Shown one piece after another: positions 6,497 through 11,221 of a stretch of DNA of 11,221 bases. A model generated the notes under the pieces. That model ran no database searches and had not been told where the DNA came from. It saw only the letters and a list, made by a program, of their open reading frames with translations. The DNA is from Mailhella sp. Its GTDB lineage: Bacteria; Desulfobacterota; Desulfovibrionia; Desulfovibrionales; Desulfovibrionaceae. The DNA is taken from the NCBI GenBank assembly GCA_020024815.1, contig JAHHTE010000055.1, positions 1-11,221 of the forward strand. Direction: 5' to 3'. Numbering within the stretch: position 1 is the stretch's first letter; each line of letters starts with the position of its first letter. Both the position numbers and the translations under genes were made by a program.

Positions 6497-8245
6497 ATGA
6501 TTGAAATTACCATACCTGAAATATTAAAAACACTCTTAGAATATTTTCCAATTCCTTTATATGCATGCCTTCTAGAAAGAGATTCAGGAAAAATCCTTGC
6601 CTGCAATGAAAAAACCTTGTTATTCTTTGATACAACAGAAAAAAAAATACTTGGTAAAACACTATCTTCTATTCTTAGCAAAATAGGTGCAAATCATACT
6701 GATTTTATTTATCAACTCTCCCCTGATGGTGAAGCTAGAACTTTTACAATAAAAAATAGGTCTTTTCTTTGTTTTAAAAAGAAAATTTCTAACAATGATT
6801 TTGAATTATCACTTGAAAAACCACTTGTTTATGTTTTTTGGGTAGAAATCCCCTATCAACAAGGAGAACGATACGAACTCCTTTTACATGAATTTGAAAT
6901 TCTTTTAGATTCAATACATGATGGAATATGGATCATTGACGGTAATGGCATAACATTACATGCCAATAAAGCATTAAAGCGAATTGCTGGTATCAACTCT
7001 AAAGATGTTGTAGGAAAGCACGTAACAGTTCCTATGATGCAAGGAAAATTCAATAGTTGCGTAACATTAGATGCATTAGCACAGAAAAAAGTTGTAACAC
7101 AATTTGATGATTATACGAATGGTCGAAGATGTCTTAACACAAGTACCCCAATTTTAGATGAAAATGGCAATGTGCAAAGAGTTGTAGCACTTATCCGTGA
7201 TATGACTGAATTTGATGATTTACATAAAAAAGTTGTTGAAGCAGAACAAACAGTTAAACAATATAAAGGTGAAGTAAAAAATAATGAAAATTCATCTGGA
7301 TATATTGGAAATAGTAAAGTTTTTCAAAATTGCCTTGATCAACTAAAAAAAGTTGCAAAATCACCATCTTCTGTTCTTCTTATGGGTGAAACAGGAACAG
7401 GTAAAAGCCTAGCAGCATCATATATTCATGAACATAGCGTAAGAAAAGATAAACCTTTTATTTCAATAAACTGTGCAGCTATTGCTGAATCCCTTATAGA
7501 TTCTGAACTTTTTGGTTATGAAAAAGGAGCATTCACAGGTGCTGATCAAGCAGGTAAAAAAGGATATTTTGAACTTGCAAATAAAGGAACTTTGCTCTTA
7601 GATGAAATTGGAGAACTTCCTCTCAATGTGCAAGCAAAACTTTTACATGTACTTGATAATTATGGATTTCACAGAGTTGGAGGTAATGCGTCCATAAATG
7701 TTGATGTACGTATTATTGCAGCAACAAATAGACCACTTGAAGAGCTTGTGGAAAAAGGTGAATTTAGAGCAGACCTTTTTTATCGTTTACATGTACTTAC
7801 AGTAAAAATCCCACCATTACGACAACGCCAAGAAGATATTCCACAATTAGCAGAATCTTTTTTATCTGATGCTTGTAAACGTCTAAATACAGTTAAAAGC
7901 TTTGCTCCAAAAGCTTTATTAGCTCTTTCCGCCCACACTTGGCCAGGTAATGTACGGGAACTACGCGGTGCGGTTGAATATTTAGCAGCAATGACAGAAG
8001 GAAATATTATAAGAGTAGCAGATCTCTACCCTTATGTTCTTTCCGAAAAACAAATTGAAACAAATACTGCTATTACAGTTAACGACAAAACTCTTGAAGA
8101 AGCAGTATTTGAACTTGAATATTCTATGATAAAAGATGCCCTTGTACAAGAAGGAAGTACCTATAAGGCTGCGAAAAAATTAGGAATTAGTCAGTCAACT
8201 GTTGTTCGTAAAGCAAAGCATTTAGGCATAAAAATTTCAGATTAG
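6497..8245 (+). CDS. PAS-containing sigma-54 enhancer-binding regulator
   Basis: This 582-residue activator drives RNA polymerase carrying sigma-54 to open promoters by ATP hydrolysis. The N-terminus has a degenerate PAS-like region (about 14-110) and a clearer PAS domain (about 128-245: DGIWIIDGNG, then RDMTEF), the likely signal sensors. The AAA+ core (about 268-500) is complete: Walker A GETGTGKS (297-304), the sigma-54 contact loop GAFTGA (344-349), Walker B LLLDE (366-370), sensor I IIAATNRP (406-413), arginines in FRADLFYRL (423-431) and WPGNVREL (482-489). A Fis/TyrR-type helix-turn-helix closes the protein (about 553-577). There is no receiver domain, so it should respond to a small ligand rather than a kinase. 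ATG 6497 follows AGGA at 6488-6491. It diverges from the transporter genes and precedes ald and tpa. Two sigma-54 promoters and a shared palindrome in the window suggest it controls the whole locus. Confidence 0.93.
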   Translation: MIEITIPEILKTLLEYFPIPLYACLLERDSGKILACNEKTLLFFDTTEKKILGKTLSSILSKIGANHTDFIYQLSPDGEARTFTIKNRSFLCFKKKISNNDFELSLEKPLVYVFWVEIPYQQGERYELLLHEFEILLDSIHDGIWIIDGNGITLHANKALKRIAGINSKDVVGKHVTVPMMQGKFNSCVTLDALAQKKVVTQFDDYTNGRRCLNTSTPILDENGNVQRVVALIRDMTEFDDLHKKVVEAEQTVKQYKGEVKNNENSSGYIGNSKVFQNCLDQLKKVAKSPSSVLLMGETGTGKSLAASYIHEHSVRKDKPFISINCAAIAESLIDSELFGYEKGAFTGADQAGKKGYFELANKGTLLLDEIGELPLNVQAKLLHVLDNYGFHRVGGNASINVDVRIIAATNRPLEELVEKGEFRADLFYRLHVLTVKIPPLRQRQEDIPQLAESFLSDACKRLNTVKSFAPKALLALSAHTWPGNVRELRGAVEYLAAMTEGNIIRVADLYPYVLSEKQIETNTAITVNDKTLEEAVFELEYSMIKDALVQEGSTYKAAKKLGISQSTVVRKAKHLGIKISD

Positions 8246-8268
8246 AGTTTTTTAACCAAGTCAAAAAT

Positions 8269-8284
8269 GCATTATTTGTATTTA
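8269..8284. promoter_or_regulatory. Candidate activator half-site upstream of ald
   Basis: A perfect GCATTAT half-site (8269-8275) lies 24 bases after the regulator stop codon, centred about 140 bases upstream of the predicted ald transcription start. The other half (8278-8284) matches only 3 of 7 bases. Position and orientation suit an upstream activating site, but a single half-site in AT-rich DNA is weak evidence. Confidence 0.35.
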
Positions 8285-8353
8285 TTTTTGAAAAATGCTT
8301 TCATTCTATTTTTTATAATTATACATGAAATAAAAAAAATTCTTTTTCTTTTC

Positions 8354-8366
8354 AATCAAATACTCA
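8354..8366 (+). promoter_or_regulatory. Possible IHF site upstream of ald
   Basis: AATCAA-ATAC-TCA matches the IHF consensus WATCAA-N4-TTR except at one base and follows an A/T-rich run. It lies between the candidate activator site and the sigma-54 promoter, where IHF commonly bends DNA. The match is suggestive only. Confidence 0.25.
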
Positions 8367-8390
8367 CAAAAGGAATTAACAAAGTTCATT

Positions 8391-8407
8391 TTGGAACAAG
8401 TTTTGCT
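8391..8407 (+). promoter_or_regulatory. Sigma-54 promoter (-24/-12) of ald
   Basis: TTGGAACAAGTTTTGCT matches the RpoN consensus TTGGCACR-N4-TTGCT, with the invariant GG (8393-8394) and GC (8405-8406) exactly ten bases apart. Transcription should start near 8418, giving an 88-base leader for ald. tpa would be reached by read-through. Confidence 0.78.
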
Positions 8408-8423
8408 TAACACAAAGTCGGAA

Positions 8424-8476
8424 GGTTAAACAGAAAATAATAATCTGTTTCACATAGATTTTTTAACAATTTAACC
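8424..8476 (+). other. Leader hairpins of ald mRNA
   Basis: Two nested pairings are visible in the predicted ald leader: AAACAGA (8428-8434) with TCTGTTT (8444-8450), and GGTTAAA (8424-8430) with TTTAACC (8470-8476). They overlap at 8428-8430, so they could be extensions of one structure or mutually exclusive. Most likely they are a modest 5' mRNA stabilising fold; no known riboswitch is recognised. Confidence 0.3.
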
Positions 8477-8506
8477 AAAACTCAAATATTTTTGAAGGAG
8501 AAGACT

Positions 8507-9625
8507 ATGTTAGTTAGTGTTCCAAAAGAAGTGAAAAACAAAGAATATCGCGTAGGTATCACACCAGCTGGTGTTAAAGCTCTTGCTGATAAAGGACACC
8601 AAGTATTAGTAGAAAAAGACGCTGGTACTGCTATTGGTATTTCTGATGCTGACTACGTTGCAGCTGGTGCAAAAATCGTTGCTACTGCTAAAGAAGCATG
8701 GAGTGGCGATATGGTTGTTAAAGTAAAAGAACCACTTGCACAAGAATACCAATACTTCCGCGAAGGAATGGTTCTTTTCACTTACCTTCACCTTGCTGCT
8801 GAACCAGAGCTTACTAAAGCTCTTCTCGATAAAAAAGTAACTGCTATCGCTTACGAAACAGTTCAACTTCCTAACCGTCAACTTCCTCTTCTTGCTCCAA
8901 TGTCAGAAGTAGCTGGTCGTATGGCTGCTCAAGTTGGTGCAAACCTTCTTACCAAAAACGAAGGTGGCATGGGCTTACTCATGGGTGGTACTGCTGGTGT
9001 TCCTGCTGCTAACTTCGTAGTAGTTGGTGCTGGTGTTGTTGGTTTCAACGCTGCTAAAGTAGCTGTTGGTATGGGTGCTAAAGTTACCATTCTTGACGTA
9101 AACATCAATCGTCTTCGTGAAATCGACGACCTCTATGGTAACAAAATCCAAACCATTTACTCAAACTCTTTAAACGTTGCAGAAGCTGTAAAACACGCTG
9201 ACGTTGTTGTTGGTTCTGTTCTTATTCCTGGTGCAGCAACTCCACAACTCGTAACTGAAGAAATGGTTAACAGCATGAAACCAGGTTCTGTTATCGTTGA
9301 CGTTGCTATTGACCAAGGTGGTGCAGTTGAAACTACTGCTAAACACGGTGCTACAAGCCACGATAACCCAACCTTCATTCACAATGGCGTAGTTTGCTAT
9401 TGCGTAGGTAACATGCCAGGTGCTGTTGCTCGTACTTCTACCTTTACTCTTACCAACGCAACTTTACCTTACATGGTAAAACTTGCTAACTTAGGTTGGA
9501 AAGAAGCTTGCAAAAAAGACGAAGCTCTTGCTAAAGGTCTTAACACTCACGAAGGTAAACTTTACTTCCAAGGTGTTGCAGAAAAACTTAACTTACCTTG
9601 CAGCGCATTAAGCGAAATTCTTTAA
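8507..9625 (+). CDS. ald: L-alanine dehydrogenase (NAD+)
   Basis: Ald oxidises L-alanine to pyruvate and ammonium with NAD+ (EC 1.4.1.1), regenerating the pyruvate acceptor used by Tpa and supplying NADH. The 372-residue length is typical. Seen in the sequence are the opening VSVPKEVKNKEYRVGITP with R15, the pyruvate-binding K74 (VKVKEP) and H95 (YLHLA), the Rossmann motif GAGVVG (174-179) with adenosine-ribose aspartate D197, and catalytic D269 (VAIDQGG). No active-site residue appears to be lost. Start ATG 8507 follows AAGGAG (8495-8500); an in-frame TTG at 8492 would lie over this site and is rejected. It is driven by its own sigma-54 promoter and followed after 71 bases by tpa, with a terminator hairpin between. 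Codon use is strongly biased to GGT, GCT, CTT and AAC, unlike the transporter and regulator genes, which suggests very high expression. Confidence 0.96.
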   Translation: MLVSVPKEVKNKEYRVGITPAGVKALADKGHQVLVEKDAGTAIGISDADYVAAGAKIVATAKEAWSGDMVVKVKEPLAQEYQYFREGMVLFTYLHLAAEPELTKALLDKKVTAIAYETVQLPNRQLPLLAPMSEVAGRMAAQVGANLLTKNEGGMGLLMGGTAGVPAANFVVVGAGVVGFNAAKVAVGMGAKVTILDVNINRLREIDDLYGNKIQTIYSNSLNVAEAVKHADVVVGSVLIPGAATPQLVTEEMVNSMKPGSVIVDVAIDQGGAVETTAKHGATSHDNPTFIHNGVVCYCVGNMPGAVARTSTFTLTNATLPYMVKLANLGWKEACKKDEALAKGLNTHEGKLYFQGVAEKLNLPCSALSEIL

Positions 9626-9636
9626 TTATTTTACGT

Positions 9637-9670
9637 CCATAAGAGCAATATGCTCTTATGGGCTTTTTTT
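9637..9670 (+). terminator. Terminator/attenuator between ald and tpa
   Basis: CCATAAGAGCA (9637-9647) pairs perfectly with TGCTCTTATGG (9651-9661) around an ATA loop and is followed by GC and seven T residues. It is a good intrinsic terminator, yet no promoter is evident in the 27 bases left before tpa. tpa is therefore likely expressed by read-through, with the hairpin setting the ald:tpa ratio or stabilising the ald mRNA end. Confidence 0.85.
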
Positions 9671-9696
9671 ATAAAAATTTTTTTTGGAGGCTTATC

Positions 9697-11079
9697 ATGG
9701 CTTGTTGCAAAAAAGAAGATATTATTGCTCTTGATAAAAAATATGTATGGCACCACCTTACACAACATAAAGTATTTGAAACAAAAGACATCACTGTTTT
9801 CGAACGTGGTGAAGGAATGCACATTTACGACATCAATGGTAAAGAATACCTCGATGCTGTATCTGGTGGCGTTTGGACTGTAAACGTTGGTTATGGTCGT
9901 ACTGAAATTGTTGACGCTGTTGCAGAACAAATGAAAAAACTTTGCTATTTTGCAAACTCATTTGGTAACATTCCTACTGCTTTATTTGCTGAAAAACTTA
10001 TCTCTAAAATGCCAGGTATGAGCCGTGTATATATCTCTAACTCTGGTTCTGAAGCAAACGAAAAAGCATTCAAAATTGTTCGTCAAATTTCTATGTTGAA
10101 ACATGGCGGAAAGAAAAACAAAATTCTTTATCGTGATCGTGATTACCATGGTACAACTATTACTACTCTTTCTGCTTGCGGACAAGAAGAACGTAAAATG
10201 CAATATGGTCCTTTCACTCCAGGATTCGTTTCTTTCCCAGCAGCTAACTGCTACCGTAACCCATACGGCTTAGATCCACAAGATCCATCTCTTGGTGCTA
10301 AATTTGCTGAAGAACTTGAAAAAGTTATCTTAGCTGAAGGACCTGACACTGTTGGTGGTGTTATCGTTGAACCTATCACTGCTGGTGGTGGTGTTCTTGT
10401 TCCTCCACAAGATTACCTCAAAAAAGTTTCTGAAATTTGTAAGAAATACGACGTTCTTCTTATTATTGACGAAGTTGTATGCGGTCTTGGTAGAACTGGT
10501 AAATGGTTCGGTTACCAACACTTTGACGTACAACCAGACATCGTAACCATGGCTAAAGGTGTTGCTTCTGGTTATGCTGCTATTTCTTGCACAGTTACAA
10601 CTGAAAAAGTTTTCCAAGACTTCATTTCAGAACCAAGCGACCGTGAAGGTTACTTCCGTGATATTAGTACCTTTGGTGGTTGCACCTCTGGTCCTGCTGC
10701 TGCTCTTGCAAACCTCAAAATCATTGAAGACGAAAAACTTCTTGATAACGTTGTAAAAACTGGTGAATATTTCTTAGAAAAACTCAACGGTTTAAAAGCA
10801 AAACACAATTGCATCGGTGATGTACGTGGTAAAGGCTTATTCTGCGGTGTTGAAATTGTAAAAGATCGCAACACCAAAGCTCCTGCTGAAGAAGCTACTT
10901 GCAACCAAATTGTTGGAAAATGCATGGAACAAGGTGTTATCATTGGTAAAACTTCACGTTCTTTCAAAGAATTCAACAATACCCTTTGCTTCAGCCCAGC
11001 TCTTATTGCTACAACTAAAGAAATCGATCAAATCGTTGCAGCTCTCGACAAAGCTTTATCTGAAGTTTGCCCTAACTAA
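9697..11079 (+). CDS. tpa: Taurine:pyruvate aminotransferase
   Basis: Tpa transfers the amino group of taurine to pyruvate, yielding sulfoacetaldehyde and L-alanine (EC 2.6.1.77), the entry step of the pathway. The 460-residue product is a class III, fold-type I pyridoxal-phosphate aminotransferase. It shows the phosphate-binding SGSEA (116-120), the ring-stacking YHG (150-152), D258 in IIDEVVCGLGRTG that holds the pyridine nitrogen, and the Schiff-base lysine K287 in MAKGVASGY. The start at 9697 follows TTGGAGG (9684-9690); an in-frame ATG at 9658 falls inside the upstream terminator hairpin and is rejected. Class III enzymes vary in substrate, so the specific name rests on co-location with ald, xsc and a TRAP transporter plus overall resemblance to known Tpa. 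Other omega-amino acid:pyruvate transaminases are the main alternative. Codon bias resembles ald. Confidence 0.92.
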   Translation: MACCKKEDIIALDKKYVWHHLTQHKVFETKDITVFERGEGMHIYDINGKEYLDAVSGGVWTVNVGYGRTEIVDAVAEQMKKLCYFANSFGNIPTALFAEKLISKMPGMSRVYISNSGSEANEKAFKIVRQISMLKHGGKKNKILYRDRDYHGTTITTLSACGQEERKMQYGPFTPGFVSFPAANCYRNPYGLDPQDPSLGAKFAEELEKVILAEGPDTVGGVIVEPITAGGGVLVPPQDYLKKVSEICKKYDVLLIIDEVVCGLGRTGKWFGYQHFDVQPDIVTMAKGVASGYAAISCTVTTEKVFQDFISEPSDREGYFRDISTFGGCTSGPAAALANLKIIEDEKLLDNVVKTGEYFLEKLNGLKAKHNCIGDVRGKGLFCGVEIVKDRNTKAPAEEATCNQIVGKCMEQGVIIGKTSRSFKEFNNTLCFSPALIATTKEIDQIVAALDKALSEVCPN

Positions 11080-11099
11080 TTATTAGGCATACAAATTAT

Positions 11100-11130
11100 A
11101 AGAGGTGGCAAATGCCACCTCTTTTTTTTT
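11100..11130 (+). terminator. Intrinsic terminator of tpa
   Basis: AAGAGGTGGC pairs with GCCACCTCTT around a short A-rich loop and merges into a run of nine T residues (11122-11130), 20 bases past the tpa stop. It ends the plus-strand catabolic unit. The remaining 91 bases to the window edge are AT-rich with no gene seen. Confidence 0.93.
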
Positions 11131-11221
11131 ATGTTTTATTATAAAAAAAATTACTATTATTTTTCTAACACATTCTATTTTATATAAAAATTTCAATTAA
11201 TTTATAGTAATACACTATAAC

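Noticed and set aside
8492..8506. Upstream TTG start for ald
   Set aside because: It overlaps the AAGGAG ribosome binding site that is properly placed for the ATG at 8507, where the family's normal N-terminus begins.
9658..9696. Upstream ATG start for tpa
   Set aside because: The extension would be encoded by the terminator hairpin and its T-run, whereas a strong ribosome binding site serves the ATG at 9697.
9631..9930. 99-residue minus-strand frame covering the ald-tpa gap
   Set aside because: It spans the terminator hairpin and the antisense of the tpa 5' end, and has no recognisable product.
1..11221. CRISPR array, tRNA, rRNA, insertion sequence or phage genes
   Set aside because: No regularly spaced repeats, no cloverleaf-like segment and no transposase or integrase motifs were seen in any frame.

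Overview
This window holds a compact gene set for breaking down C2 sulfonates, most likely taurine. Three enzymes form one pathway. Tpa moves the amino group of taurine to pyruvate, giving sulfoacetaldehyde and L-alanine. Ald oxidises the alanine back to pyruvate, releasing ammonium and NADH. Xsc splits sulfoacetaldehyde with phosphate into acetyl phosphate and sulfite. A TRAP transporter (periplasmic binding protein plus a fused DctQM membrane protein), a small HbpS/GlcG-like (DUF336) protein and a sigma-54 enhancer-binding regulator complete the locus. The enzymes that would use the products (dissimilatory sulfite reductase, Pta, AckA) are not in the window.

Layout: positions 1-598 are very AT-rich and carry no credible gene, but contain two strong palindromes at 500-570. 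The minus strand then carries, in transcription order, dctP (6199-5198), dctQM (5135-3207), the DUF336 gene (3126-2716) and xsc (2427-670, followed by a terminator). The plus strand carries the regulator (6497-8245), ald (8507-9625) and tpa (9697-11079), ending at a strong terminator. The transporter arm and the regulator arm diverge from a roughly 300-base control region at 6200-6496.

Regulation is unusually readable. xsc and ald each have a sigma-54 -24/-12 element with the exact GG-N10-GC spacing. A palindrome, GCATTAT-N2-ATAATGC, occurs perfectly once and imperfectly once upstream of the xsc promoter, imperfectly between dctP and the regulator, and as a half-site upstream of ald. I infer that it is the binding site of the regulator encoded here, which would make the locus one self-contained sulfonate-responsive regulon. 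Hairpin terminators between dctP and dctQM and between ald and tpa probably tune relative expression.

Organism: TRAP transport, sigma-54 control and the Tpa/Ald/Xsc set suggest an anaerobic taurine-respiring bacterium of the Desulfovibrionaceae (Bilophila/Taurinivorans-like) with an AT-rich genome. This is inference from gene content; a taurine fermenter such as Desulfonispora is a less likely alternative. The three enzyme genes are visibly richer in G+C and in C-ending codons than the transporter and regulator genes, as expected for very highly expressed catabolic enzymes.
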